A stretch of DNA of 64,000 bases, from contig NZ_SOPW01000007.1 of assembly GCF_004402015.1 (NCBI RefSeq), positions 1 to 64,000 of the forward strand, in the 5' to 3' direction. A program made the translations under genes and the position numbers. The stretch comes from Filobacillus milosensis (GTDB lineage Bacteria; Bacillota; Bacilli; Bacillales; Alkalibacillaceae). Numbering within the stretch: position 1 is the first letter of the stretch; each line of letters starts with the position of its first letter. Positions 7,957 to 17,695 of the stretch are shown in pieces. The notes under the pieces are model-generated. The model saw only the letters and a list, made by a program, of their open reading frames with translations, had not been told where the DNA came from and ran no database searches.

Positions 7957-9114
7957 TTAATAAAAAAACCTTTTCTTTCGTCTATTTCTGGTTTTGATGA
8001 TGAAGAAAGTGACTAAGCCCAGAGCTAATATAACCATAAATGCGTTAACAGAACTAACACCATTCACTTGAGAGGCTTTAACGTCCTTTTTAACCTTCTC
8101 TTCCTTCTCTGGCTTTTGAACTTGTGTCAAAGGCTGTTCGACTAAAAGCTCACCTTCATTGTTCTTTACAATTAATTCGCCGTTATTCACATCTTCAGAA
8201 ATCTCTTCACCTTTAGACGCTGTAAATGTTAAATCTTCATTAAAAACATATTCCATCGTGCCTTCATTGAAAACTTCACCTGTAGCTGAGATTGAATAAG
8301 TCTGGAAGTTTTCAAAACCATATTCAAGTAAACGTTCTGTATCTACATAAGAAAGATCAGCTGTATCAGCTTTTAGCGTCACAGCTATCAAATCAATATG
8401 GTCTCTGGTTGCAGACGTTACGAGTGTAAAACCAGCCTGGCCAACAAAACCATTTTTCACGCCTGTAACATCATCTCGTTGCCTGACTAATCGGTGGTGA
8501 TTATAAATAACTGTATCCCATCCTTCGCCATCCCATTTCAATGATTTAGTCGCAGCAATTTTTCTAAACTTAGGGTTCTCCATGGCGTATTGAGTAATTT
8601 TAGCCATATCTTCTGCAGTAGTGACATGATCTTCATCATATAAACCATGTGGATTCTCAAAATTTGAATGATTGAACCCTATTTTTTCGTCAACAAATCG
8701 GTTCATACGTCTCGCAAAGGCTTCAACACTTCCATCCATATGTTCTGCAATAGCGACACCAGCATCATTACCAGAGTTCAAAAGTAGTCCTTTGACTAAT
8801 TTGTCTAACGTAACACGTTCACCAGGTTCCAGGTACACTCTTGTACCACCTGTTTGACGAGCGTTTTCGCTTACCGTCACACTATCATTAAGGTTACCTT
8901 CTTCTATTGCAATGATGGCAGTTAATATTTTAGTAATACTTGCAGGAAACATGACCTGATCACTGTTTTTCTCGTAGAGTACTTCTCCAGTATTTGCATC
9001 TATTAATATAACTGCTTCACTGTTTAATAATAGTTTTTGTTGTTGTTCTTGTGCATATATATTGTTTGATAAAAATAATACAATGAGTGAAATAAATAGT
9101 ATTGTCTTTTTCAA
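7957..9114 (-). CDS. D-alanyl-D-alanine carboxypeptidase (low-molecular-weight PBP)
   Basis: This 385-residue exported serine peptidase trims the terminal D-alanine of peptidoglycan stem peptides. A signal peptide (about residues 1-21) is followed by the catalytic SxxK as SITK (59-62), SGN (114-116) and KNG (220-222), where most relatives have KTG. After the PBP5-like C-terminal domain and a charged KPEKEEKVKKD linker there is a C-terminal transmembrane helix with a basic tail (RNRRKKR), so the protein is anchored by a helix rather than the amphipathic tail of DacA. It is probably monocistronic, with its own terminator. The paralogue (DacA, DacB or DacF type) cannot be assigned. Confidence 0.92.
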   Translation of the reverse strand: MKKTILFISLIVLFLSNNIYAQEQQQKLLLNSEAVILIDANTGEVLYEKNSDQVMFPASITKILTAIIAIEEGNLNDSVTVSENARQTGGTRVYLEPGERVTLDKLVKGLLLNSGNDAGVAIAEHMDGSVEAFARRMNRFVDEKIGFNHSNFENPHGLYDEDHVTTAEDMAKITQYAMENPKFRKIAATKSLKWDGEGWDTVIYNHHRLVRQRDDVTGVKNGFVGQAGFTLVTSATRDHIDLIAVTLKADTADLSYVDTERLLEYGFENFQTYSISATGEVFNEGTMEYVFNEDLTFTASKGEEISEDVNNGELIVKNNEGELLVEQPLTQVQKPEKEEKVKKDVKASQVNGVSSVNAFMVILALGLVTFFIIKTRNRRKKRFFY

Positions 9115-9237
9115 GCTGATAACCCCTTAAACGTCTAGTACAACACTTAAATTATATAATCTAACCCTCTATGAGCGCAATGCAACATATATCCTTAATT
9201 TTTTTATGTAAATAATAATAGAAATATTGTAATACAT

Positions 9238-9262
9238 GAAAAAAGAGCCAAATTTTGGCTCT
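9238..9262 (-). terminator. Terminator of the GNAT gene
   Basis: AGAGCCAAA/TTTGGCTCT (9244-9252 with 9254-9262) is followed on the minus strand by TTTTTT. Confidence 0.8.
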
Positions 9263-9305
9263 AACTATACTGAATATGATTATTCAATTATTTAATGCCT
9301 ACTTA

Positions 9306-9809
9306 TTATTGACCAACATTTTTCTCATAATACACAAAAGGTTCTTTAAAATGACCGTGCGATTCAGAAGCAGCATATGAGTAACCTGCTCTTTCAAATA
9401 GACGTAAAGCTGCTTTATTCGAACCATTCGTATCAGTTCTTAGTGAAGGGAATTTACGTTTTTTAGCCAATTCTTCTGCGTATTGATAAAAGGCTAACCC
9501 TACTCCGCGTTGACGAGTATCTGGATTCACCGCTAAACGTTTTATACATAAATACGGCTTTTTAGATATTTTCCAATCGATTCCATCATATTCATGATGC
9601 CCTTGATCATCAATACAAGCTATCCCCAATAGTCTTCCATTTTCTTCATAAACATACAACTTACCATTATGTAAATCACTCTCATAATGTTTTTTTGTTG
9701 GATAATCCTCATTCCATTGATCATTGCCCTCTAATAACATCATTTTCTTAGCTTTCTGTATGATTATTTCAATTTGTTCTAAATCTTCGAAACACCCTTC
9801 TCGGATCAT
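9306..9809 (-). CDS. GNAT family N-acetyltransferase
   Basis: This is a 167-residue acetyl-CoA-dependent acyltransferase. The acetyl-CoA-binding motif A is visible as LAVNPDTRQRGVGLAFYQYA, followed by NKAALRLFERAGYSY (motif B). An ATG at 9809 with GAGGTGA just upstream is preferred to the more distal start at 9872. It is transcribed divergently from cadC and the spacing leaves room for separate promoters. The acceptor substrate is unknown. Confidence 0.88.
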   Translation of the reverse strand: MIREGCFEDLEQIEIIIQKAKKMMLLEGNDQWNEDYPTKKHYESDLHNGKLYVYEENGRLLGIACIDDQGHHEYDGIDWKISKKPYLCIKRLAVNPDTRQRGVGLAFYQYAEELAKKRKFPSLRTDTNGSNKAALRLFERAGYSYAASESHGHFKEPFVYYEKNVGQ

Positions 9810-9865
9810 ATGGTCACCTCTTTCTTTAATTAATTTTATTCTATAAAAAATGGACCTGCAATTGT

Positions 9866-9916
9866 TTGACATTCAAACGTATATTTGAATATAATATATT
9901 CAAACGATGATTTGAA
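9866..9916 (+). promoter_or_regulatory. cadC-cadA promoter with two CadC operators
   Basis: TTGACA (9866-9871) and TATAAT (9890-9895) are 18 bp apart. The spacer is exactly one operator-like inverted repeat, TTCAAAcgtataTTTGAA (9872-9889). A second copy, TTCAAAcgatgaTTTGAA (9899-9916), lies over the expected start point. The sites resemble known CadC/ArsR-family operators, so repression by blocking RNA polymerase at both positions is likely. Confidence 0.88.
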
Positions 9917-9935
9917 TGAAAAGAGGATTACAATT

Positions 9936-10292
9936 ATGAAATTACCAAATTGTACTTCTGCAGTAACTGAAGAAGAGTTACAAAACGTTCACTCTTCATT
10001 ACAAGAAGTGCCTGTCAAATCAGTAAGTCAATTGTTTAAAGTACTCAGCGATGTTACACGAGTTAAAATCGCTCACGCATTAACGGTTCAAGAAGAATTA
10101 TGCGTATGTGACGTTGCAGCGCTTACAGATACATCTGTCGCTTCTGCTTCCCATCATTTACGTACATTGAAGAAACACGGTTTAGCCAAAATAAGAAAAG
10201 ACGGTAAGAATGTCTATTATTCGCTCGACGATCACCACGTTCACGATTTAATTAAGATCGCAATCGAGCACCAAGAGGAACTGGAGGAATAA
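9936..10292 (+). CDS. cadC: Metal-sensing ArsR/SmtB repressor, CadC type
   Basis: This 118-residue winged-helix repressor releases its operator when Cd, Pb or Zn binds. The alpha-3 metal motif ELCVCDVA (Cys near 57 and 59) and the N-terminal Cys6 correspond to the CadC metal site, and the recognition helix reads SVASASHHLRTLKKHG. The ATG at 9936 with AAGAGGA eight bases upstream is chosen over an upstream start that would read through the operators. cadA follows after three bases, and the operators at 9872-9916 imply autorepression. Confidence 0.92.
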   Translation: MKLPNCTSAVTEEELQNVHSSLQEVPVKSVSQLFKVLSDVTRVKIAHALTVQEELCVCDVAALTDTSVASASHHLRTLKKHGLAKIRKDGKNVYYSLDDHHVHDLIKIAIEHQEELEE

Positions 10293-10295
10293 GTT

Positions 10296-12401
10296 ATGGG
10301 GGAAAAAGAACAAAGCTTTTACGTTCAGGGAATGTCTTGTACGAACTGTGCGAAGACGTTTGAAAATAATGTAAAAGAAATTTCTAGCGTTGAGAATGCT
10401 GATGTTAATTTTGGTGCATCCAAAATTACCGTTAGCGGCTCAGCAACCATTGAAGATTTAGAAAAAGCAGGTTCATTTGAGAACTTAAAAATTACTAAAG
10501 AATACGAAGATGCACCCCAAAAATCATTTTGGGATTACGTTAAAGAAAATGGAAATATCGTTACTTCACTAATGTTTTTAGCACTTGGAATTGTATTTCA
10601 CACTCAATTAGGTGCTGAACACCCAGTTACAATCGGTACATTTATTATTTCCATTGTGACTGGAGGACATCGTTTATTCATTGCAGGGTTTAAGAACTTA
10701 ACGAAGCTCCGCTTTGATATGAAGACGCTAATGACCATTGCCGTCATTGGGGCAGCCTTAATTGGAGAATGGATTGAAGGTGCTGCCGTCGTTATTTTAT
10801 TTGCTGTAAGTGAAGCTTTAGAGTCTTATTCTATGGATAAGGCGAGAAACTCGATTAAATCATTAATGGGAATTGCCCCTAAGACAGCTAATGTTATTCG
10901 AGGTGGCGAGAAACAAGAGATTAATGTGGACGATATACAAATTAACGATATTGTGATTGTTAAGCCTGGGGAAAAAATTCCAGTTGATGGTGTCGTTTCT
11001 AAAGGTGAATCATCCATTAATCAAGCAGCGATTACAGGTGAATCTGTACCTGTCTTTAAAACCTTAGAGGATGAAGTGTTTGCCGGTACATTAAATGAAG
11101 AAGGCTATTTAGAAATTCGTACGACTAAACTCGTTAAAGATACGACTCTTGCTAAGATCATTCATTTAGTTGAAGAAGCGCAAAACGAAAAAGCTCCTGC
11201 GCAGCAATTTATCGATCGATTCGCAGCTTACTATACACCGGTTATTATGTTAATTGCTTTAGGAGTTGCGGTCATTCCACCACTCTTCTTTGACGCTGGT
11301 TTTGAAACATGGTTATACCAAGGCCTAGCAGTTTTAGTGGTCGGTTGTCCTTGTGCCCTAGTCGTATCAACGCCTGTGGCAGTTGTTACAGCAATTGGTA
11401 GTGCGGCTCGAAATGGTGTTCTCGTTAAAGGTGGTGCCTACTTAGAAGCATTAGGGCATATTAATGCTATTGCTTTTGATAAAACTGGTACCATTACTCA
11501 AGGAAAACCTGTCGTACAAAAAGTAATTAAATTTGATGACTCCATAAGTGATGAAGATTTCCATGGCCTTGCTTATGCTCTGGAAAACCAATCTCAGCAT
11601 CCATTAGCTAAAGCAGTGATCAACTATTCTCATCAGTTTAACGTAACTGAGCTTGAAGTAGACGAATTCCAATCCGTCACAGGAAAAGGCATCATTGGAA
11701 CCATCACCGGTGATTCATATAAAATTGGCAGTCCGGCAATGTTTGAAGGGTTAAGCTCAGACACTCTAAACGAAGTTGAAGGTTTACAAGAACAAGGTCA
11801 CACAGTGGTGTTAATGAGTAAAAATGATACATTGATTGGACTATTTGCGATTGCAGATGACGTTCGTGATATGTCTAAAAACATGCTAGAACAAATTCAT
11901 CAATTAGGAATGAAACATTCCATACTTCTAACTGGTGATAACGAAAAAACTGCTCGAACCATTTCTGAAAAAGTTGGTATTAAAGAATATTTAGCAAACT
12001 TATTACCAAAAGATAAGCAAACACAAATTAAACAGCTAAGTCAAAAATACGGGAAAGTTGCCATGGTTGGTGATGGTGTAAACGATGCTCCAGCATTAGC
12101 AACAGCCGACGTAGGAATAGCAATGGGAAGCGCCGGAACAGATACCGCACTTGAAACTGCAGATATTGCGTTAATGGGTGACGATTTAGAAAAACTTCCA
12201 TTCACTGTTCGTCTTAGTCGTCGCACGTTAAATATTATAAAACAAAATATTGGATTTGCTTTAGGCTTAAAAATATTAGCACTTCTACTTGTAATTCCAG
12301 GCTGGTTGACGCTTTGGATTGCAATCTTAGCTGATATGGGTGCGACACTACTTGTCACACTTAATGCCTTAAGATTAATCAAAAACAAAGAATCCAACTA
12401 G
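10296..12401 (+). CDS. cadA: Cd/Zn/Pb-exporting P1B-type ATPase
   Basis: This 701-residue membrane pump exports divalent soft metals. Its order of domains is an N-terminal heavy-metal domain with GMSCTNC (12-18), four membrane segments, an actuator domain with TGES, the transport motif CPC (351-353), the phosphorylation site DKTGT (395-399), the HP motif (435-436), GDGVND (592-597) and two final membrane segments. This is the complete CadA architecture, with a single heavy-metal domain. It is co-transcribed with cadC, and its stop codon lies inside the terminator stem. Confidence 0.95.
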   Translation: MGEKEQSFYVQGMSCTNCAKTFENNVKEISSVENADVNFGASKITVSGSATIEDLEKAGSFENLKITKEYEDAPQKSFWDYVKENGNIVTSLMFLALGIVFHTQLGAEHPVTIGTFIISIVTGGHRLFIAGFKNLTKLRFDMKTLMTIAVIGAALIGEWIEGAAVVILFAVSEALESYSMDKARNSIKSLMGIAPKTANVIRGGEKQEINVDDIQINDIVIVKPGEKIPVDGVVSKGESSINQAAITGESVPVFKTLEDEVFAGTLNEEGYLEIRTTKLVKDTTLAKIIHLVEEAQNEKAPAQQFIDRFAAYYTPVIMLIALGVAVIPPLFFDAGFETWLYQGLAVLVVGCPCALVVSTPVAVVTAIGSAARNGVLVKGGAYLEALGHINAIAFDKTGTITQGKPVVQKVIKFDDSISDEDFHGLAYALENQSQHPLAKAVINYSHQFNVTELEVDEFQSVTGKGIIGTITGDSYKIGSPAMFEGLSSDTLNEVEGLQEQGHTVVLMSKNDTLIGLFAIADDVRDMSKNMLEQIHQLGMKHSILLTGDNEKTARTISEKVGIKEYLANLLPKDKQTQIKQLSQKYGKVAMVGDGVNDAPALATADVGIAMGSAGTDTALETADIALMGDDLEKLPFTVRLSRRTLNIIKQNIGFALGLKILALLLVIPGWLTLWIAILADMGATLLVTLNALRLIKNKESN

Positions 12402-12425
12402 CTCAGCTAGTTGGATTCTTTGTTT
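12387..12425 (+). terminator. Terminator of cadCA
   Basis: A perfect 16-bp stem AAAGAATCCAACTAGC (12387-12402) pairs with 12406-12421 around a 3-nt loop and is followed by a T-rich run. It contains the cadA stop codon and can serve the converging small gene too. Confidence 0.9.
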
Positions 12426-12636
12426 AATACTGTTCTTTTTCTCCAGCTTTAATAGAAGCGTCTGATTGTCGATCCGCTTCTTCGGGTTTTTCAAATTCAT
12501 CTAACTTCCCTGCTTTTTCTATATCACCAGAAGCTTTATACCCACCAATTGCTTTATTAGAGGTGGTACCATAAACGGCCATTCCACCTAATTTTACATT
12601 AATATCCGCTTGGTCACGTTCGTCTTTTTTATCCAC
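12424..12636 (-). CDS. Small hydrophilic protein of unknown function
   Basis: This 70-residue acidic/basic, lysine- and glutamate-rich protein contains GGMAVYGTTSNKAIGGYKAS and lacks cysteine and membrane segments. The start is a GTG at 12636 preceded by AGGAGGTGAAAAG; the longer open frame has no ribosome site. I do not recognise the family. It converges on cadA and shares its terminator. Confidence 0.7.
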   Translation of the reverse strand: MDKKDERDQADINVKLGGMAVYGTTSNKAIGGYKASGDIEKAGKLDEFEKPEEADRQSDASIKAGEKEQY

Positions 12637-12709
12637 CTTTTCACCTCCTGAAAATTTAAGGTTAAAGATATTATTTAAATAACACCAAACTCTTATACAT
12701 TTTAAGTTC

Positions 12710-12739
12710 TTGACATATTTTAACCTCACTAACTATGTT
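12710..12739 (+). promoter_or_regulatory. Promoter of the kinase-like gene
   Basis: TTGACA (12710-12715) and TATGTT (12734-12739) are separated by 18 bp and lie 55 bp before the start of the kinase-like gene. Confidence 0.55.
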
Positions 12740-12793
12740 AAACTTTCAGAGAAGTATAAAAATAGCTTTATTTTTTAATAAGGTGTGTTATGA

Positions 12794-13441
12794 ATGATTG
12801 ATCAACAATTAATTCATCGAATCTTAGATGAACATAAGAATTACAAACAAAAACGTCCCTTTATTGTTGCGATTGATGGGTTAAGCGGAGCTGGAAAAAC
12901 GACCATTTCTAATCAAATTGAAAATGAACTTACTAAAAGGAATATTTCTGTCGCCATATTTCACATAGATGATCATATTGTTGAGCGGAAGCATCGATAC
13001 AACACAGGCTATGAAGAATGGTATGAATACTATTACCTTCAATGGGATGTTAAATTATTGCAACAAAAATTATTTAAGGCATTACACAACGAATCAAAAT
13101 TGACTTTGCCTTTTTATAATCATTCAACTGATACAACATTGTACAAAACCGTCAATATCAATTCTAGCGAACTGGTTTTAATTGAAGGGATTTTCTTGCA
13201 GAGAGAAGAGTGGCTGCCTTATATTGATTACGTTGTTTACATTGATTGTCCAAGAGAGATTAGATTTGAACGTGCGCTGAACCGAGACACATATATTGGT
13301 GACTATCAAGAACGGTTGTATAAGTACAAGCGACGCTATTGGCAAGGTGAAGATCATTACTTAAATCATGTAAATCCGTTAAAAAGAGCGGATTTTTCAA
13401 TTAATAGCTATCATCAAATAACGTGGAAAAGTTATGACTAA
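12794..13441 (+). CDS. Uridine kinase-like P-loop kinase
   Basis: This 215-residue cytoplasmic nucleotide kinase has the Walker A motif GLSGAGKTT (29-37) preceded by FIVAIDG and a uridine-kinase-like FHIDDHI segment. The family phosphorylates uridine, pantothenate or similar small molecules, and the exact substrate is unknown. A GNAT acetyltransferase gene overlaps or directly follows its end, so the two are likely co-transcribed from the promoter at 12710. Confidence 0.82.
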   Translation: MIDQQLIHRILDEHKNYKQKRPFIVAIDGLSGAGKTTISNQIENELTKRNISVAIFHIDDHIVERKHRYNTGYEEWYEYYYLQWDVKLLQQKLFKALHNESKLTLPFYNHSTDTTLYKTVNINSSELVLIEGIFLQREEWLPYIDYVVYIDCPREIRFERALNRDTYIGDYQERLYKYKRRYWQGEDHYLNHVNPLKRADFSINSYHQITWKSYD

Positions 13442-13460
13442 ATATAGAAAGGTGAAAACC

Positions 13461-13907
13461 GTGGAAGTACAAACTGAAAGGTTAAGAATCGTTCCATGTA
13501 CAAGAGATTTTTTATCAAGTAGATCTGATCACTATAAAATACGTCCTCACATCAAATCTTATCTAGACAACCTGGATTATGACCCTGATTTAGTGGGATG
13601 GGGCGTTTGGATAGTTATAACTAAAACCAATGATAACATGATTGGAGATATCGGATTTAAAGGAAAACCTGTTGATTTCCAAGTGGAAATTGGAGGTGGT
13701 ATTTTACCACACTCACAGGGTTTTGGTTATGCAACCGAGTCTATTAAAGGGTTAATTAACTGGGCATTTTCATCGGAGCAAGTAACTACAATTAAGGCTG
13801 AATGCCATGCTAGTAATAAACCGTCGATAAGGATAATGGAGAAAATAGATATGGTAAAAGTTAAAGAAAAAAATCGCTTTATAAACTGGGAATTGACCAG
13901 ACTATAA
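13461..13907 (+). CDS. GNAT family N-acetyltransferase (RimJ/RimL-like)
   Basis: This is an acetyltransferase of about 148 residues whose acetyl-CoA segment GGGILPHSQGFGYATESI is followed by the typical ECHASNKPSIRIMEKI region. The start is most likely the GTG at 13461 (MEVQTERLRI..., the usual family N-terminus) with AAAGGTGA upstream; an ATG at 13434 overlaps the preceding kinase gene. The acceptor is unknown. Confidence 0.82.
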   Translation: MEVQTERLRIVPCTRDFLSSRSDHYKIRPHIKSYLDNLDYDPDLVGWGVWIVITKTNDNMIGDIGFKGKPVDFQVEIGGGILPHSQGFGYATESIKGLINWAFSSEQVTTIKAECHASNKPSIRIMEKIDMVKVKEKNRFINWELTRL

Positions 13908-13911
13908 ATAA

Positions 13912-13936
13912 AAAGGGGCCATTATTTAGGCCCTTT
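13912..13936. terminator. Shared terminator between the GNAT gene and hisC
   Basis: AAAGGGGCC pairs with GGCCCTTT (13912-13920 with 13929-13936) around an AT loop between the converging genes. It overlaps the hisC stop codon, and T-rich flanks are weak on the plus side. Confidence 0.6.
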
Positions 13937-14998
13937 CATGTGTAAAGAAGTTAATATTTGATTTGATTTTTCAACAAAAATCTTCATCTCTTCCTCTGTC
14001 CCAATTGAAACCCGTATATAGTCCTTTAAGTTTTCAAAATAACGTACATAGATTTTTTCATTTTTCAATGATTGGTAGAGCTTCTTAGCTTCTATCTGCT
14101 TAGGCTTCACAAAAAGGAAATTTGCATCTGATGGTAATACTTCAAAACCAAGTTCTTTTAGCTTTTGACGCGTCCACTCTCTTGTAGATTTTATTTGCGA
14201 AATAACTTGGTCATAGTAATCACTGTCTTTTAATGCAGTTTCTGCCCCTTTTAAAGTTACACGGTTAATTGTATAAGAGTTAAATGAGTTTTTAATTCGG
14301 TTTAGCCCTTCAATCAGGTCAGGATTCCCAATGACATACCCGAGCCGAATACCAGCTAAGGCATGAGATTTGGATAACGTACGAGTGATTAAAACGTTCG
14401 GATACTTTTTGGTTAATGGAACAGCGGTTTCTGCGCCAAACGCTACATATGCTTCATCAATAATGACAACCTGGTTTGAGTTGTGACTCACAATTTTTTC
14501 AATCTCTTCTAATGACAAAGAACGACCTGTTGGAGCATTTGGGTTTGCAAAGATTACCCCACCGATTGAATCACACATACCTTCAAGGTCTATAGAGAAA
14601 TCGTCATTTAAAGCGACTGTTTGGTAAGGAATGTTATAGAGTCTTGCGTATACTGGATAGAAGCTATAAGTGATTTTTGGAAACTTAATCGCCTCATTCG
14701 GCTCAAAAAATGCTTGAAAAGCAAAAGCTAAAACTTCATCAGACCCATTACCAACAAAAACATTACTGGCATTTACGCCCTCGCGTTCGGCAATCACTTG
14801 ACGTAAATCATCAACAGTCGGACTTGGATATTTTCTTAAATCTTCTCCTACCGCTTCACGCATAGCCTCGATAGCATATGGTGATGGTGGGTAAGGATTT
14901 TCATTGGTATTTAATTTTATAATATCCGTATCAATAGGTTGCTCCCCAGGCACGTAGGGTTTCGTTTTTTTCACCGTACTGCTCCAGAACCTGCTCAT
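13922..14998 (-). CDS. hisC: Histidinol-phosphate aminotransferase
   Basis: This 358-residue pyridoxal-phosphate enzyme converts imidazole-acetol phosphate and glutamate to histidinol phosphate. It shows LNTNENPYPPSP near the N-terminus, the GNGSDEVL motif, FANPNAPTGRSL and the PLP-lysine region TRTLSKSHALAGIRLGY. It is the last gene of the his operon and follows hisIE by two bases. In B. subtilis the equivalent gene sits in the trp region, so its placement here gives a self-contained operon. Confidence 0.95.
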   Translation of the reverse strand: MSRFWSSTVKKTKPYVPGEQPIDTDIIKLNTNENPYPPSPYAIEAMREAVGEDLRKYPSPTVDDLRQVIAEREGVNASNVFVGNGSDEVLAFAFQAFFEPNEAIKFPKITYSFYPVYARLYNIPYQTVALNDDFSIDLEGMCDSIGGVIFANPNAPTGRSLSLEEIEKIVSHNSNQVVIIDEAYVAFGAETAVPLTKKYPNVLITRTLSKSHALAGIRLGYVIGNPDLIEGLNRIKNSFNSYTINRVTLKGAETALKDSDYYDQVISQIKSTREWTRQKLKELGFEVLPSDANFLFVKPKQIEAKKLYQSLKNEKIYVRYFENLKDYIRVSIGTEEEMKIFVEKSNQILTSLHMKGPK

Positions 14999-15000
14999 GA

Positions 15001-15615
15001 TTATTCCCCTTTCACTCTTTTGGTTAACTCCTCTTTCACTCGTTCTACAGGCATACCTTTTTCAGCTAGTAACACTAAGATGTGATAGGTCAGATCGGCT
15101 ATCTCCATAGCCAGGTTTTCGTGATCATCATTTTTAGCACCAATAATCACTTCACCAGCTTCTTCTCCAACCTTTTTCAAAATCTTATCAATGCCTTCAT
15201 CAAATAAATAATTGGTGTAGGAGCCTTCTTTAGGATTTTCTTGACGATCGATAATGGATTGATAAATTTGGTTAACAACATCACGCTTAAAGGTGGGCTC
15301 TTCACCTAATTCAATATCACGATAAAAACAACTGCGCTCTCCAGTATGGCAGGCCGCACCTTTTTGCTCGACTTGAAGTAAAATCGTATCTTCATCACAG
15401 TCATAGCTCATTTTCTTTACAGTTTGTGTATGCCCTGAGGTTGCGCCTTTATTCCATAGCTCTTGTCTGCTTCTACTGTAAAACCAGGAAGTCTTTGTCT
15501 CTTTTGTTTTTTGAATAGCTTCTTCATTCATATAAGCGAGCATCAATACTTCCCCAGTTCTATAATCTTGAACAACTGCAGGGATTAATCCATCGTTATT
15601 AAATTTAAATTCCAT
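15001..15615 (-). CDS. hisIE: Bifunctional phosphoribosyl-AMP cyclohydrolase / phosphoribosyl-ATP pyrophosphatase
   Basis: This 204-residue fused enzyme carries out steps 2 and 3 of histidine synthesis. The N-terminal HisI part has the zinc-binding and catalytic segments [27 protein letters not shown] and [12 protein letters not shown]; the C-terminal HisE part has [15 protein letters not shown]. The ATG at 15615, preceded by AGGGTGA overlapping the hisF stop, is preferred over a TTG one codon earlier. Confidence 0.95.
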   Translation of the reverse strand: MEFKFNNDGLIPAVVQDYRTGEVLMLAYMNEEAIQKTKETKTSWFYSRSRQELWNKGATSGHTQTVKKMSYDCDEDTILLQVEQKGAACHTGERSCFYRDIELGEEPTFKRDVVNQIYQSIIDRQENPKEGSYTNYLFDEGIDKILKKVGEEAGEVIIGAKNDDHENLAMEIADLTYHILVLLAEKGMPVERVKEELTKRVKGE

Positions 15616-15619
15616 CAAA

Positions 15620-16375
15620 TCACCCTAACCTAATTGGTAAACCATTGTTTGATAAGTATGTTTTTAAATCTTGGATTTCAATTTCACCAAAGTGGAAAAC
15701 TGATGCTGCTAAAGCTGCATCTACTCCACTCTTTAACACATCTAGAAAATGTTCTTTTTGTCCTGCTCCACCTGAAGCTACTACTGGTACATTTACGGAC
15801 TCTGCTAAGCGGCTCGTAGCCTCAACGTCATACCCTGTTTTAACACCGTCAGCGTTCATAACGTTCAAGACGATCTCTCCAGCTCCACGATTAACACCTT
15901 CTTTAGCCCACTCAAAGAGTTCAAGTCCGGTGTCTTTTCGACCACCGTGAACGAACACCTTCCAATCACCGTCTACATTCATCGCATCAATCGATAACAC
16001 AACACATTGATCGCCGAATCGTTTAGCTGCTTCCTGAATTAGATTCGGATTTTTTACGGCTGCACTATTTACTGACACTTTATCTGCTCCAGCATTTAAT
16101 ACGGTACGGAAATCATCAACTGAACTAATACCTCCGCCTACAGTAAAAGGAATGTGAACTTCTTCAGCTACCCTCTCAACCACACCTAGAAAAATTGAAC
16201 GTTTCTCATGTGACGCTGTAATATCATAAAACACCAATTCATCGGCACCGAGCTCGCTGTACCTTTTACCAAGAGCAACTGGGTCATCCACATCTTGTAT
16301 ATTCTTAAACTGCGTACCTTTAACCACACGCCCATTGCGAACATCTAAACAAGGTATGATTCGTTTTGCTAACAT
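15620..16375 (-). CDS. hisF: Imidazole glycerol phosphate synthase, cyclase subunit
   Basis: This 251-residue (beta/alpha)8 barrel pairs with HisH to form imidazole glycerol phosphate and AICAR. Catalytic aspartates are seen in the opening [20 protein letters not shown] and in VVLSIDAM, and the phosphate-binding loops are GGGI and ASGGAG. The start overlaps the hisA end by seven bases, indicating translational coupling. Confidence 0.96.
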   Translation of the reverse strand: MLAKRIIPCLDVRNGRVVKGTQFKNIQDVDDPVALGKRYSELGADELVFYDITASHEKRSIFLGVVERVAEEVHIPFTVGGGISSVDDFRTVLNAGADKVSVNSAAVKNPNLIQEAAKRFGDQCVVLSIDAMNVDGDWKVFVHGGRKDTGLELFEWAKEGVNRGAGEIVLNVMNADGVKTGYDVEATSRLAESVNVPVVASGGAGQKEHFLDVLKSGVDAALAASVFHFGEIEIQDLKTYLSNNGLPIRLG

Positions 16376-17082
16376 GAAACTTCCTCCATGACTTGCTTCA
16401 GGTCAATTTTTCCTTCGTAAAGTGCTTTTCCGATTATTGCTCCATAAAGCTTCATACCACTTAAAGCTTGAATATCCTCTAAACTTGTCACGCCCCCTGA
16501 AGCAATGACATCAATGGAAGTTGCGTCATTCATCATCTTCAGTTCGTGAAAATTAGGACCTTGAAGCATACCATCTTTCGATATATCTGTATAAACGATT
16601 GTTTTCACTCCAACGCCTTCAAGTTTTTTTACAAAGTCTAGTGCACGAACAGTCGATGTTTCCGTCCATCCATCTGTTGCAACAAAACCATCTCGTGCAT
16701 CAATAGATACGACAACACGAGCACCATACTCTTGGACTATCTCTCTAACAAAATTAGGTTCTTTAACCGCTGCCGTTCCGAGTATGACGCGTTCAACCCC
16801 GAGGTCAAGCAACTCTTTAATACGGCCTTTTGAACGAATACCGCCTCCAACTTGTATGGGAACGTCAATAACATTAACTATTTGTCTAATGACTTCTAAG
16901 TTATTTGTAGGGTCGCCTTTTGCAGCATCTAGATCAACAACATGTAAATATTGTGCACCTTGTTCCACCCATCGCTTAGCCATCTCAACTGGTTTACCAT
17001 ACTGTGTTTCTTGTTGATAATCGCCTTGCAGTAGCCGGACACTTTGTTGACTTCTTATATCAATTGCTGGAAATACGTTCAC
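16369..17082 (-). CDS. hisA: ProFAR isomerase (phosphoribosylformimino-AICAR-P isomerase)
   Basis: This 237-residue (beta/alpha)8-barrel enzyme carries out the Amadori rearrangement at step 4. The catalytic aspartates are in FPAIDI (residue 8) and in [11 protein letters not shown], and phosphate loops GGGI and ASGGV are present. The start lies 23 bases inside hisH and the end overlaps hisF. Confidence 0.95.
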   Translation of the reverse strand: MNVFPAIDIRSQQSVRLLQGDYQQETQYGKPVEMAKRWVEQGAQYLHVVDLDAAKGDPTNNLEVIRQIVNVIDVPIQVGGGIRSKGRIKELLDLGVERVILGTAAVKEPNFVREIVQEYGARVVVSIDARDGFVATDGWTETSTVRALDFVKKLEGVGVKTIVYTDISKDGMLQGPNFHELKMMNDATSIDVIASGGVTSLEDIQALSGMKLYGAIIGKALYEGKIDLKQVMEEVSC

Positions 17083-17695
17083 GCGTCACCATCTCCCCGA
17101 AGTTTTTCAATAATTGCATACCAACTGTTGAGCTTTTTTCTGGATGAAATTGCATGCCTATAATATTATTTCTCATCACAGCTGATGTGAATGTTTGATC
17201 GTATTCTGTCGAGAATAAAACATCATTCCGGTCATTGGTTTTTGCAAATAGTGAGTGTACGAAATAAACATAATCACCATCATTCAAACCTTTGGCCATA
17301 TTGTGTTCTTGAAAATGTTCAGATACTACGATTTGATTCCACCCCATATGAGGTACCTTAAGTTTTGTTTCGAACCTTTTGATTTCACCTGAAATAAGCC
17401 CTAAACCGTGATGCTCACCATGTTCGTAACTCTTATCAAAAAGTAGCTGCATCCCCAGACAGATACCTAACAGAGGTTTACCATTGCCAGCTTCAGAACG
17501 GATTGCTTCAACAAACCCTTTATCTCTAAGCCTATTCATGGCTTCACCAAATGCGCCAACACCAGGTAAAATTAAGCCATCAGCAGTACTTAAATCACCT
17601 GGCTTATCTGTTATAGTGGACTCAATCCCTAAAAGGTTCAGAGCGTGTTTAACATTCTTTAAATTGCCTGCACCATAATCAATAATCGCAATCAC
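17060..17695 (-). CDS. hisH: Imidazole glycerol phosphate synthase, glutaminase subunit
   Basis: This 211-residue class I glutamine amidotransferase supplies ammonia to HisF. The nucleophile elbow PLLGICLGMQLLF carries the catalytic cysteine, and the histidine-glutamate pair is in GMQFHPEKSS. It abuts hisB and overlaps hisA by 23 bases. Confidence 0.96.
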   Translation of the reverse strand: MIAIIDYGAGNLKNVKHALNLLGIESTITDKPGDLSTADGLILPGVGAFGEAMNRLRDKGFVEAIRSEAGNGKPLLGICLGMQLLFDKSYEHGEHHGLGLISGEIKRFETKLKVPHMGWNQIVVSEHFQEHNMAKGLNDGDYVYFVHSLFAKTNDRNDVLFSTEYDQTFTSAVMRNNIIGMQFHPEKSSTVGMQLLKNFGEMVTRERISSN

